64,000 nucleotides of DNA from Antedon mediterranea (Eukaryota > Echinodermata > Crinoidea > Comatulida > Antedonidae): NCBI RefSeq assembly GCF_964355755.1, contig NC_092676.1, positions 15,546,288 through 15,610,287 on the forward strand, written 5' to 3'. How positions within the stretch are numbered: the stretch's first letter is position 1; each line of letters opens with the position of its first letter. Position numbers and translations under genes: made by a program. This document shows positions 35,911 through 51,719 of this stretch, one piece after another. The notes beneath the pieces are model-generated. The model ran no database searches. It saw only the letters and a program-made list of their open reading frames with translations, and was not told the DNA's origin.

Positions 35911-37175
35911 TTTTGAGGGAAATGAAATGGAAATCTTTTAACAGCAAAGGCTATTTTATGTGATTGTAATTTTAAAAATAATTTGATAATCTAGTCCATC
36001 TTCCAGCTTTCAACAGAGAATATTGTATAAGACTCATTTTATTATTCAACATAATGGAGTACTTTATAATTCGAATTGCCAGTGCCTATGGAAATGGCGC
36101 AGGTCCTAACTTAGAAAGTGAAATATTGGGAGAACTTATGAAAGCAAAGCAAGAGATGGTGCTTTCACAAAAATAATTTCATGAGGTGGACATTGCACGA
36201 ATATAAAAAATGCATTATGTGTTTTAGAAAGCCTACTTTTAATGAGAAGCTAGACCTAAACCATTTGAGAAGGCAGCAATCCAATTGGACGCGGAGTAAA
36301 ACAATTATAGGCAATGTATTGTTACACTACAGGTTGATTTTCAAACATGCAGTCAGCAGCCTCGCATCACACATTCTTCTCACTATGTAAGACACTATAT
36401 ACACTCTGACAGAGTTGATTAATACAGTATGTCTTTTTAACATCATGTGACCCACAATTATCAAGTTCAATCACAAGAATCTATTCAGTCTAATAATATG
36501 TACATATGCCATGTCTGGTAAAGGCAGGTGAAAAATGCATTATTAGTTAATTAATGACTTGTCGCAGAACAGAGAAGATATAATAAAATTATACAGATCA
36601 GGTCGATTAGAGAAATTGTATTTTATAAGTAGATAGCTCAAAATATCGGGAAGGTCTGCACAACATTGATTATTGAGTAATGTGATTAGAACAATTAACA
36701 GTTTTTAAGTAAGCTTTTCCATGATTTTGACAGATCTCAAGAGATTGTAATAAATGTATAGGTACATATTGATTTAGTTGGATGAGTCCAATTATATGTA
36801 ATTTAAGTTTTCTTAAATTTTCCACATATGACTGACGATTGTAGATACAGTAGTTAATAGTTTTGCATGGAAGCTATCTGGTATATTTGACTCTGAAACT
36901 ATTACCTTAATTTTTGTTGACTCATAAAACGTTTTTGTGATTATCTGCAGACCAGACTCATTAAAAGATGGCATTCTTGTAATGTCCATTAGAACAAGGA
37001 TAGTAAATAGAGCTCTCTTGCAGGTAATCTGGTTAACATTATGTGTTACTGTTGCAGTGTACGCCATAAAAGACAATAGTAAACTTTTGCATCGGGACAG
37101 TAGAGGGAATTTATACAAAGATTTAACTGCACATGCATTTAAGCATACAGTTTTGCTCATTATCTTATATTATTT
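35911..37175. other. PEX16 3' UTR and intergenic sequence
   Basis: The region presumably includes the PEX16 3' UTR. Short frames at 36181-36390 and 36937-37200 (+) have no recognisable domain. Confidence 0.5.
36582..36587 (+). terminator. Candidate PEX16 polyadenylation signal
   Basis: The first convincing AATAAA downstream of the PEX16 stop is at 36582; another is at 36749-36754. Which is used cannot be told from sequence alone. Confidence 0.35.
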
Positions 37176-37840
37176 ACCTCCGCCAAGGAGGTATATGTAA
37201 TCGGTAGCGTGTGTTTGTTTGTTTGTTTGTCTGTTTGTTAGCAGGATTACTCAAAAAGTAATTACAAGATCTTTACCAAAATGAATGTACAGATAGATAT
37301 GTGGTCAAGGACCATTCCATTAAATTTTGGGACCATTTCAGGACCACTTTTTAGTATACTTTTTTAGACCTGCTAGTGTTAAAAGATAGAACAGAATTTT
37401 TCAAAAGCCGGCGGGCAGTCTTAAAGTAACAAGTAAACTGAAATTGCATTTTCTCGAGAACTACTTGTCCAAAAAACTTCATTTTTTAACAAGAGCCAAG
37501 AGTTATAATTTGTGATTTGTAATTTTAAAACATAATTTGATTTAATGTGCACGTTTTTTGATGCGAGTAGTTTAAAAAACCTATTTCTTTTCAAATTCAC
37601 TCGTTTGATTTTCGCGTTGCTGTTCTATTGTTAGTCAACTGAAGCTATTGTTAATTGAAAGGCTTGTTACATAACCATTACACCAAACTCGCATACACAT
37701 GCTTGTAGTGAAATTAGCCTAAATCACAAACAGCATTAAGACACACACAAATATATATATTTTTTTTTACCGGAGAAATCTTATGTAGGAGAATTTTACA
37801 GTAGGCGGAGGTATGCACTCTCGGAGTGGCTTTCTAGTTA
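37176..37840. mobile_element. Dispersed repeat bounded by CCTCCGCC/GGCGGAGG
   Basis: It opens ACCTCCGCCAAGGAGG, continues with a GTTTGTTTGTTTGTTTGTCTG run and AGGATTACTCAAAAAG, and closes GGCGGAGGTATGCACTCTC. These edge sequences recall an interspersed repeat that I know to be common in animal genomes (a non-coding DNA-transposon-like element). Ends are inverted (ACCTCCGCC / GGCGGAGGT). No transposase is present. Confidence 0.65.
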
Positions 37841-38215
37841 TTACTGTATTTGGTTGATTTAACAAGTCATTTTAAAACTTTTCAACAACAAAAAATGGCC
37901 AATCAATGTGAAGAAAATGTCCATGTTTTTCATTTTAGCTGTAAACACCATATTGTATTTTAATTATATAGTATGCATAAACTGTGCAATAATTTTCCAT
38001 CCAAGCCCTCTGACTTTGATTAGGTGTTTTTTTAGTTCGTCCATTTGAACATGTCTGCCAAGCCTGTGTTTACAGGGTCTAGGATGAGGCTTTATACAAC
38101 TGTCACTCTCTGTTAATTTACTGTCACTTTCGTCTACCATCCTGATGCGAAAACTTGCTAATGCAATAAATAAAATAAACTCTGAAACAACAAGTGCTTG
38201 TACACGATCTTATTT

Positions 38216-38221
38216 TTTATT
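38216..38221 (-). terminator. RPL27A polyadenylation signal
   Basis: AATAAA on the minus strand, about 31 nt after the RPL27A stop. This gives the very short 3' UTR usual for ribosomal protein mRNAs. Confidence 0.7.
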
Positions 38222-38251
38222 ACAATTTTAATAACAGTTTAATACCATCAT

Positions 38252-41543
<3,292 letters not shown>

Positions 41544-41558
41544 TTTGCAATTTTGCCG

Positions 41559-41575
41559 AAATGAAAAGGTCAGCC
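41559..41575 (-). promoter_or_regulatory. Candidate 5' TOP start site of RPL27A
   Basis: On the minus strand GACCTTTTCATTTCGGC precedes the ATG by about 20 nt. A transcript starting at the C of CCTTTTC would carry a terminal oligopyrimidine tract, the hallmark of mTOR-controlled ribosomal protein mRNAs, and a 5' UTR of about 25 nt. The start site is inferred, not measured. Confidence 0.6.
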
Positions 41576-41919
41576 GAGTTAACGCAAAGGTCAAATTACA
41601 TACATTTTTTTACAATCAATAGTAAGTTTTTACCACTCGATAGAAAACACAAACCAAACTAAAAATAATGTTTTATTTATATCATATATTTTTCAAATTA
41701 TTTTTTGTATTAATTATTTGTATACAGCATTATCATTTTAATACTTTTTTTCAATCAAAAAGCCTGAAATTTTAAAAATGGTGGTGGCCGCCTCTGCTGG
41801 ATGTCGAGCAACTTTACGCGGTAGAAAATAGACGTAAAGTATTTTGTTTACGTTTTTGTTTGTTTATTTATCATGTAAATATTATATTCATATGAATACT
41901 TAGATTGGATTTGTTGAAA
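41576..41919. promoter_or_regulatory. Bidirectional promoter, RPL27A / TIF1-family gene
   Basis: About 345 bp separate the inferred RPL27A start (minus) from the TIF1-family ATG (plus). The stretch is AT-rich with one GC-rich patch at 41778-41822 that includes AAAATGGTGGTGGCCGCC, a YY1-like word. No TATA box is placed convincingly for either gene. Head-to-head spacing this short implies shared regulation. Confidence 0.6.
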
Positions 41920-44900
41920 ATGGATCATGTGAGCATTCCTTCGTGTCCAATTTGTAAGCAAGAGTTGGCATCAAGGCAACCAAAGTTGATGCCATGTCTT
42001 CATACAGTCTGCAAGACCTGCATTCTAGTGATTCCAGATACCTCGAGTAAGTAACTGTTTGTTTGTGAGACCGGGCATACATAAAACCAAGGGCCTAGCC
42101 TAGGTCTAGTCTGTCAATCACCATAATGATCCTCTACGTTAAATAGAACTCTGTACTGAGTCTAGCTAGGTCTACGTAATTAAGCTAGGCCTAGGGCTAG
42201 GCTATGGCATGCCTAGTTAGTAGATTAGCTAGATAGTAGTGAGCAATTATTAATAATTCAACACAACAGCATTTACTATTAGTATTAAAATATTTTTTTC
42301 ATTATTGAATTGTTTTGTGTGTGTACTATACTAGATAGATAGGGCCTAGGCCTACTATCTGTATTATTTATTTATAAGTCTTATATTCAAGTTTCTTTTT
42401 CTAACCTAGGCCTAGGCTTAATCATTCCATTTAGTTTGTTTATTTACATTTGATTTGTAAATTTTCTTGTTGTTTCTTCAGCATCAAGGTGTCCTGTTTG
42501 CAACCAAGAATGCCGTAATTCCACTGACATCATTGATGATTACTTTATCATTTCTGCTGCTATTAAGTCTGAAACAAATAAAGAGACATTATGTACAAGT
42601 TGTGAAGACAGTGCTGAAGCTACATCATATTGTCAAGATTGTCAGGAATGGCTTTGTGATGCGTGCGTCCAGGCCCATTTCCGAGTACGTGTCACCAAGG
42701 ACCATATCATCAGTCGGAAAACAGATGCAGAAAGAGCGCTAGCTCGTGTTGGCGACAAACCATTGTTTTGTCCTAATCATAAACAAGAACAACTACAACT
42801 TTATTGTGAGACATGTGACAGGTTAACTTGCCGGGACTGCCAGCTTTTGTATCATAAAGAACACAAGTATGGATAGTCAGATATTATAGTTTATGGTTAC
42901 TTTAATGTGATATTTTAAAATGATTTACTTTATTTCTAAGTGTGTTTTAAATAACTTTATTATACTGCCTATCCTATTTTGTTTTCAGTCTTGCTTTCTC
43001 ATTTTTGTACTGAATGATATCCTATTAACTAATTAATTTGCATATGTTTATTTTCTAGATATCAATTTGTAAGCGAGGCATCTGCACGTCATAAGTCATC
43101 TTTAAAAGTGCTCGTAAATAAATTAGGAGAGAAACAGCAGACAATCACAAAAACAAAAGACACTATTAACGTGAAGGTTAATGAAGTGAATAAAAAACAA
43201 GAGCACACAGTCCGGAATATCCAAAACCTGACATCAAAAATTGTACTCGAAATTAATGAAAGTGCACGCCGGTCTATTGCTGAATTATCAACACAGTGCG
43301 ACAAAAAACGAAGCATGTTGTCATTGCAAATGCAGGAGGCTGTCAAACTAGAGAAAATATTGCAACATTGTCTTAAATTTACATCGCAAGCTGTTCAGTC
43401 TTCCAGTAATATTGCACTTTTACAAACTAAGAAACAGATAATCAAACAATTGATTCTTGTGTTAAGGACTGGATGTACAAGACTACCAGTTACTGGTTTA
43501 GATATTAATTACCTGTTTAATTTGACCAGTCAGTCATTATCCCAAATTAGGAATTTTGGTACATTAGTAGTGAAAGAACAACCACTTGATACTAACCACC
43601 AGTCTTCAACAGCACCAAACCCTCATCTTAAAGCGCAACCAAATTTTTCTCTTGCAATGGGACACAATCGTGGTTCTTATCCGATGCAGGCAGTGGCTCC
43701 AATCCATCTACAACGTACAACAGTTACAACATTACCGCAAACATCGCAAGCTATACAAATGTTATCTCAAACGAAAAACCATACAAATGCCCGATTTGCT
43801 GGAATTCATAATAGTAATCTAGTACACAATCCTCTCTATAGAGAGCGGGTTGACAATCTAATACCTAAAGAAAGATTGAATATGATGTCGCATGTAGCAC
43901 CGGTACAAAGTACAAATAATAGTTCACCAGGTGCCCGCAATTCCTCTGCATCAGCAAGTCCGAATGCACCATTGATAGAACCCAAGAAAGAGCCTACATC
44001 GCCAGTGCAAAATCCACCGGCTACCTCTCCTTTTGTTGTTGACAAACCTGATGGTCAGGCTTTGCCTAGAGAAAATCAAGCAAAGTAAATGGCTGTTTGT
44101 TTAACTTTGAACATTTGTTTGTACACTGAAAAGCTTCCATCATTATGTTTTATTTACAGTAATACTAATATGTTTAGAGAAATCATTTTTATGTTTCATT
44201 TAACATTACCAATTTTAATAAAATATTGTTCTATATTTGTAGGAATTCTGAGAATTCAAGTGACAGTGGGGTAACCTTTGCTCCAATTCGCATTGAGAAT
44301 GTTGTCAGTCTTCAAGTAAAAGGGGAAGTAAAAAGTGAAGAGACATCATCTTGTGCTATGATGGCTAAAACAGGTAGCCAACCACCACCACCATCTTCAA
44401 ATGATTTACCAAGTACCAGTTCTATTGACATTCAAGGACCATCATTTAGTATTGATAACACTGTAGATGTAAGTCAGTTTTACAATTTATTATAATTAAA
44501 TTAAAAACAAACAATTAATTTCAGATGTATTTGACAACTTTTATTTGTAACATTACTAATTTATAGGTTCTTTAAAGTGCACATGATTATTTTTGTGTAC
44601 AGTGGACCTATGGTTTATAGTAAGTCATATTTGTTCTACCTCCAAATCCATGGAACGAGTGAGCTTCGAACCCACTATATATTACACTTCCACTGTCTTA
44701 TCACCACGGTCAATCACTCTGCAGCACAATTGTGAAATAAATTTAATTCAGAAATGAATAATGGCCATGACAACAATAATATTAGATAAGTATGTACTGA
44801 ACATAAAATAATTATTTTTATTTTCTGTAGTCAATTTTTACAACTAAACCAACTTTTGAAGCACCTACTAAAACAGTACCGCAAAAAGTAGGCCTTTCAT

Positions 44901-47868
44901 CTAGTCAAGATAGTAATGATCCTAATGAAGATTGGTGTGCTGTGTGTAAAAATGGAGGAGACCTACTATGCTGTGATAGCTGCCCTCGTGTTTTTCATCT
45001 TAATTGTCATATTCCGACGCTTCCAGACACACCAAGGTAAAAATATTCACATTTTCATTCTATATACAATACAACGGGGTGAATCTGATGGAAACATGCT
45101 GAAATGTGTATTTATTTCTGTCTACACTCAAAAAGTTTAAATCATCCAATACATCATTTCTCACATTTACATTTACTGTACAGCATGATTATATACGTTT
45201 AATCTGTCAACTTTATAAACTGTGTAGATTAGATACAGTACAGTACCTCTAATCTAATTTACTGTAAAATACCTAATTTTATTGAACTATAAAGATATCA
45301 ACTTGGTTTGTCGTTAAATAATAATACTGTGCTTGTAGATAACAACAATTTTATAACCTTTTTAGATTTTCACTTGGTTTTATTCAATTCATTGTCATTA
45401 TTTATTTCATAAAATATAGCCTTTTAACATTTCGTTTTATAGTGACGCATTTGAATGTACTCTATGTAAAAACTTTGAAGACGATGATGAAACTGAGACA
45501 ATAAATGGTTCGCAAAAGCGAAAAGTTCCAGATAAATTATCGCAAAAGTACCAAGCAGTAAGCTATATTATTGTTTATTATTTCTTTATAGTTTTTATTT
45601 TTTCAATTCTATGTTTTGATTTACAATATGAAATTGTCAAAAAATACACATATTATTTCATTTCTTCAGTTCATTTAAATGTTAATATTGTATTTTAAAT
45701 CCACCAATGTATGTTTCAGGATGTTTTCAGACTTAATGGAAACTACTTTGTACATTAATTACATAGGCGTGGTTCTTCTATACAGTATAAAAATATAACA
45801 ATAACATTATTTCAACATTAATTATCATCATTATGTATATTTAGAATTCTTCTGCTGTACTTAAATTACAACACAATGTTAATTAAACAAAGCCTCTTTT
45901 CCACCTAACATGGTAAGTGTGAAGTGAGTCAAATAAAAGAATACTTGGCCTATTTAATGGATAGCTGTTATATAATATTGTTGTTTCATTATTCATTCTA
46001 GGCGTGTGAACGTATTTTGCTTGAACTGTTTTGTCACCCATCAAGTTACCCATTTCATGAACCGGTTGATAGAACTGTAAGTGTTACAGGGTTTTATACA
46101 ACAGTTTTAACATTTACACAGTGACTGCATATACTTCTAGTTTGATTAAATATTATTTAGTATACAAATAATGAATGTTTATGAGTGCAATGGTACAAAT
46201 AATGGCACGAGGTGAATGATGAAAGGTTATATCAACGAGGCAAAGCCGAGTTGATATAACCTTTCATCATTCACCAAGTGCCATTATTTGTACCATTACT
46301 TGTACCATTACACGAATACAAAACATTCATTATTTGTTTTATATAACATCTAAATAACAAACAAAAATGTTTCAAAAAGTACTATTTAACGATCGTTGAA
46401 TAGTGCGTACTATTGCACGCCATGTGACCCACATTCGTCCAATCAAATGACAGGAATTTATATAGGTGTTATATAAATAGGAATATTCACTTTCTATATG
46501 TACAATGATTTTGAGCATGTATTAGTACTTTTAAATCATTTCTTCTGTTTTAAATTTGAATTATATTATGGAAAACTGATTGATTGATTAATTTTGTTTA
46601 GGTTCCTAACTATTACAAAGTAATAAGTAAACCAATGGAGTTGGTGACAATTAAAGAGAAGTTAAAGCCAACATCAGGTGAACAATATGAAACATTAGAT
46701 GACTTTGTAGAAGATGTCAAGTTAATGTTTAGTAATTGTTTACTGTTTAACGGTGTAAGTACCTCATTCATTCATATTTGTCACTTTTCATGCTGCTGCT
46801 CTAGCCCGCTACGTCACACGAGATGACTCATTCATTAGATGAAATCAAGCAGCTTTATAGTACTACACTTTGACATTTTTGTTAAAATGGAAACTCCACT
46901 ATAATTTATTGGTACCACCTGTTGAATCCAAAAACGGCTGAGAAAAGAGTCTAACGACAAATCCCAAAGCATTCTGGTATTTATGAGTCCCATGATATAA
47001 TTCGCTGTCAGATAATCATTGAATTATTATCAAAACAGTCCATTGAAGTTTTTGTTTATAATAGGATACTTGAAGTATCTAGGCGTGATGAAGTGACCCC
47101 CAGACTTGACCTTAGCAATAACAATAAGCGAGCAGCGTTTTTTGTAAGAAATATTCTTGTTTATGGATGTCTTTGTGCATGTGGGCTTGTCAGCTATGTT
47201 AAGTCTTTTAAAGCTTTCCACCCAGAAACTAATAACTATATATTCTTTAATTATATTAATAATTTAGGTGTATATAACATATTATAATAAAGCCAGGGGC
47301 GTTTATTTTAATAATATGGTACCAATAGTGAATATTTTATGAGTTGAATTTGTAGAATATTTCCAGAGTTAAAAAAAGATTGACTGTTTAATGAAGTAGA
47401 GCGGAGTTAAATAGGAAAAAATAGGAGGATGGCAATGAAGGAAATATTCTCTCTGTTCAATGAAATATACCACGCCTACTATTCTAAATCAAACTTTTAA
47501 AAAATAAGGGTGGGGAGTAGAACAGTTATAGATAGTTCACGCTGATCAGTCAATAACCTGTTATTTTTACGTTCAATAGTACAGTTCATTAAACTGACAT
47601 GTAATTAACCAATCAAATTGTAAAGATACACTCAAGTCACTTGTCACAAAATACATAAACCTTGTCATTTTAAGCATTTTAAAACTACTGTCATTAATTA
47701 CAGGAAACATCAGATATTGGTCGTGTTGCTAGAAATATTGAACGTTTCTTTTTGAAACAGCTGAAGAAATTTTTTCCGGATTATACAGATGATATGTCAA
47801 GCAATTACCAGGAAGACCGCTTCAACAAACGCAAACGGCGTCCTCAAGATATTTTACACATCAAATAG
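41920..47868 (+). CDS. TRIM33: TIF1-family (TRIM24/33-like) RING-B-box-coiled-coil-PHD-bromodomain protein, 9 coding exons
   Basis: The TIF1 family comprises chromatin-reading transcriptional cofactors with E3 ligase activity. Exons: 41920-42046, 42482-42866, 43059-44084, 44243-44468, 44831-45036, 45443-45557, 46002-46076, 46602-46754 and 47704-47868. Phases agree, giving 825 aa plus stop. RING ligands are C9, C12, C26, H28, C31, C34, C46 and C49. Two B-boxes follow ([14 protein letters not shown] and [16 protein letters not shown]). Next come a coiled coil (about 175-300) and a Ser/Pro/Gln-rich linker. ENVVSLQVK could match a loose HP1-box. The PHD finger ([17 protein letters not shown]) is split over exons 5-6, and the bromodomain ([21 protein letters not shown], with FSNCLLFNG) over exons 7-9. 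A basic KRKRRP patch precedes the stop. TRIM28 is about 835 aa, TRIM24/33 over 1,000. An invertebrate pro-ortholog is likely, so the symbol is approximate. Confidence 0.93.
44567..44725 (-). mobile_element. tRNA-derived SINE, copy 3 (reverse), TIF1 intron 4
   Basis: Contains GGTTCTTTAAAGTGCAC and GTGGACCTATGGTTTATAGT, then the B-box complement GAGCTTCGAACCC and a degenerate A-box side (CCACTGTCTTATCACC). It belongs to the same family as 27235-27545 and 29385-29645. Confidence 0.8.
46164..46337. mobile_element. Long foldback hairpin element, TIF1 intron 7
   Basis: The arms at about 46164-46235 and about 46250-46337 are near-perfect reverse complements (inner 50 bp: AATAATGGCAC, GGTGAATGATGAAAGG, TTATATCAAC) around a ~14-nt loop. 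The right arm has an extra ~15-bp internal duplication (TACCATTACTTGTACCATTA). Transcribed with its host gene, it would form a ~70-bp RNA stem. Confidence 0.9.
46785..47165 (-). mobile_element. MITE-like dispersed repeat, family A copy 3 (reverse), TIF1 intron 8
   Basis: It is nearly identical over its full length to 12040-12425 in opposite orientation, from CATGCTGCTGCTCTAGCCCG to CGAGCAGCGTTTTTTGTAAG. It begins about 30 bp after exon 8. Confidence 0.9.
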
Positions 47869-47952
47869 GCTTAGCCTTTCAACATTTCATGATATAATTA
47901 ATTAATAGTAGCAATGTTTAAATAAGTGAAAAATGAATTAAGTTTATTGAAA

Positions 47953-47958
47953 ATAAAT
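47953..47958 (+). terminator. Candidate polyadenylation signal of the TIF1-family gene
   Basis: AATAAA lies 85 nt after the stop codon. Further downstream candidates exist (for example near 49303), so a longer 3' UTR is possible. Confidence 0.45.
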
Positions 47959-50819
47959 TACTATAATTTTAAATGGTTAATCTTTTAAGTCTTCTAACAG
48001 GGTAAATTATGGAGTGATCAATTTCACTAGAATTGCATTAACATCAATTTCTTACCAGTGAGCAAAGTAATATACAAACGAAATGGAGAATTGTGAAACC
48101 TGCTCTCCCAGGCTATTGAAAGTAGCTCACCACCTCTATTTCAGTTAGTGATTAGAGAACATTAAGTTTGGTTTCCACTTGAACTCAATACAACATAGGC
48201 ACAATGCAAGTGAGTTGACCAATCACAAGCTACAGTTTTAATGATCCATGGTCAAATTACTGTTGTTGTGTCCAAGTGGGAACCAAGCTTTAGAGTATAT
48301 TTCCAAGTATTTTGAGGGGCCATTGTAAATAAAAGTGTGTTTGTGAAGCTTTAGCCATACACTAATTTAATTGTTTTTATTCTAGAGGTTTTCTCTCTGA
48401 TTTAAAAGCAAATCATTGCTATACAGTTAAAACTGTTCCTTTATTTTAAGGCAACATTTTATTTGGGAATAGTTGGAATGGCTACCAATTCATTTGCCAA
48501 TTTAAATCTGAATGTATATATTTGTTAATGTGCAGTAGTGTTCAGTGTACTGTTTGGTATTCTACTTCATTTCATGTTTGTTAATATTTTTTACAATAGT
48601 TAATGTATATATCATTTATCTTCTACACAGTTCTAATTCAAATTTAATGTCTCCTTAGGATTGAAATTGAAGTTTTTTAAAATAATATTGAGTAAATGAC
48701 ACAATAGCTGATGTGCCGCTTAAATGTGTAATGTTATTATGTTGCTGTTAAAAAGTATTAAAATGTAGCACATTGATGAGAATCCAGCCACCTGTGCAAT
48801 TTTTAAAGAATGTTATGACAAATATGATGAAACAAACATTGTTTACTTATTTAATAGAATATTTTTTTAAAGACTAAAAGTTAATACTATTTGTTACAAA
48901 ATACATAGTATTCAAAGTAATACAGTCAACACTCCCAATACCGGAAACCCTTGGGCTGGACAAATATGTCTGGTTTTCGAGAAATTATTTTAGAATTTTT
49001 TCAACTCAAGAAAAGTAAGGTTTTTGGGAAGTTTGCGCTTTTTTAGAGAGTCTTGTATTGTCTGTACTGTATATTATAGTGTAATTTTTGCTGTGAATAC
49101 ATTTATTTCTGTAACATTATTCTTTTCCAAGGTTGCTATCAAGTCAAGTGCAATCTAATCCTGGACCAATGATGTAACACAGGAGCTTCATTTATATTGA
49201 ATCACACCTTAGTATCTGAGCAACAATGTGTTTATTGCCTGAATGTAAAATGAGATATTTAACATCGATAAAATGTGAAATTTAATTACATTTACGAAGT
49301 ACCAATAAACTAAATTAAATTAATTTGTTAAATGAAATTGACATTATTTATTATCACATGTTACACAGAAATTGATTGTTCATCAGTTTGAGGCCATATG
49401 TCAAATTCAAAATAAATGTTACAATAGTAAGCATCAAATCAAATATTTTCATGCTCTTATCATAATTTAACTGATTTTATTTACTAAAGGTTTGTACTGT
49501 ATTAAATAGTTTGAATGGTGACTTATGTTAGCAAACAAGATGGAAGATGTTGACATATTTTTACGATAGGTACAGGTTCGCACAAGCATTCTCTTACGAG
49601 AGTTCTGCCCCTGTGTAATGTCCGTCCCGAATGTTTAATTGTATTCGGCTTAATTAAAATCATTTGAACTACAAGTAGTGTAACTAAGCATCGATTTTCT
49701 TAAACAAATAAGAAAAAATAAGAAATAAACACTTAGGATTAAACTATGAAGAATGGCATCGTTGTGTATGTTGAGTAGTTTGTACTGAATGTTACAATAC
49801 AGTATTCTTTCAGTATCTCGTATTTTTACAGAACAGACTTTTACAAGAGGAAGCAAAATAATGTTTTCATATTGATTGATCACTTTATTTCAGAATAACA
49901 ATATATCTATATCATAAAAATAATAATGCAAAGAAAACGAAAATTTCACTAAAATAGGATTTTCTCTCTGTTGAAAACAGATACTGCACGAAGTGCATTA
50001 TAACAAGATATTCATAATTCATACCTCTTATCGCGCCGGAATTAGGAAACTGTATCACGCTTATAGTATAGAAGCTTATAGTTCTACGGCTGAACAAAAT
50101 GGGTATTTGGAAAATCGGACTGGGCATGCATCATTAATTTAATGAAGAAAGAACAAAAATATAAAAAAAATCGAGCGGTGTTTTTTTGTAAGATATATGT
50201 TTTTTTTAAAACTTATGAATACACTCATAAAAAGATTGTATTCTAAAAAATGTCACTACAATGCTTTAATGAATCTAACAGCATTCTCAATGAGTTATTA
50301 TATATAATTATTATATACTGTAGTATGATTACACCATAATTTGCTTTTTAATTTCTGATCTGTATACAGGGTATTTGAGCTTAAATCTAAATGTTTTTCA
50401 ATCACGAACACAGAACACCATATTATTATTATAGGACACTAATTGCCCATATAGATCCAAGTATTAAACGGTAAATGTATACGTTAAAGCTAGGAAGGCC
50501 TCTGCACTAATGTTATTCTTATACAGTACCGAGGACCATGCAGGGTGCTTATCGTCAAACAAATTGGATTTCCCATACAAATAATTGTGAAAGTTCATCA
50601 ATATGTTTGTGCGGCCTTCCATTCCTGAATATGCTTCCGAGTTGGAATCCCACCTTAAATTCAATTAAAAGAAATCTAATGAATTCAAAAGAGAGCAAGT
50701 AAGTCATTTTTGCCCGCAGTGAGGCCCTTCGGTTTAGAAGAAGTTTGCTTTATGCCAACTTCAAAGACCACAATGATCATGACCTTTCATTATTTTAACT
50801 TTTTAAATTCCCTGATTTT
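47959..50819. other. Intergenic sequence with one MITE
   Basis: No gene was recognised apart from the possible 3' UTR at the left edge. A 66-codon minus frame at 50464-50664 has no domain that I know. Confidence 0.5.
48163..48292. mobile_element. ~130-bp MITE, family C copy 2
   Basis: The inverted ends TTAAGTTTGGTTTCCACTTG and CAAGTGGGAACCAAGCTTTA match the ends of 29033-29131. It is non-coding. Confidence 0.8.
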
Positions 50820-51402
50820 GAAGTTATGCTCAAAATGGTTTTAAACGTTTACAAATACGATTTTAAGCTATTCTGTGTACTTTGATGTTTTTATGTGAAA
50901 AAGTTTTATCGAAAAGCTCAAAATGATCTAAAAAGTTTCCAAATGCGATTTTAAGCTAATCTGTGTGCTTTGTTGTTTTTATATATGAAACAGTATTATC
51001 GAAATGCTCAAAATGGTTCGAAGGTCCGCTTCAAATGCGATTTTGATGTTTTAATGTGAAAACGTTTATGGAAATGATCAAAATGGTCTAAAACCTCTCC
51101 AAATTTGAAGCTATTTTGCGCACTTTGATATTTTAATGTGAACAAGTTTTATCGAAATGCTCAAAATGTACTAAAACGTCTCTAAATGCGATTTGAAGCT
51201 ATTCTGTGCGCTTTGATATTCTTTTATAAAAAGGGTATTATCGAAATGCTCAAAATGCAATTTGAGGCTATTGTACGTTTATTGATGTTTTTGTGTGAAA
51301 AGGTTTTATCGAAATTTTCAACATGGTCTAAAACATCTTGAAATCCGATTTGAGGCTATTCAAAGCACTTTGATGTTTTTGTGTGAAACGGTTTAATCGA
51401 TA
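50820..51402. repeat. Degenerate tandem array, ~80-100-bp units
   Basis: About seven diverged units share TATCGAAATGCTCAAAATGG, a CCAAATGCGATTT segment, AGCTATTCTGTGC and CTTTGATGTTTTTATGTGAA. Unit length varies by deletion, indicating an old, no longer homogenised array. Confidence 0.9.
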
Positions 51403-51719
51403 CAAAGTTAAATTGAAATTGTATATTTATTCCTTTACCATAAACAAATTAAATATAGAAATATTATTAAACTATCTTTCGTGAAAAAACAACGCGCTCG
51501 GCGTCCAGTAGTTGACGTGAACTGTCTATTCGGCAGTTTTTTTACTAAATAAATTGCATAAAACGAACAATAATTAAATATCCAAATAGCATTTAATATG
51601 GATCTGGATCATTCTACTCTAATAAAACAGGAAAACTGCATCACACTATGACCCGACCTTTAGTTGTTGATATGACTGGGTTAATTGTGGGTTGTGATGA
51701 TTTCATTGTCTATTATGCC

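Noticed and set aside
43586-43822. Frames overlapping the TIF1 coiled-coil/linker exon on both strands
   Set aside because: These are shadows of exon 43059-44084, which fits the family and phase.
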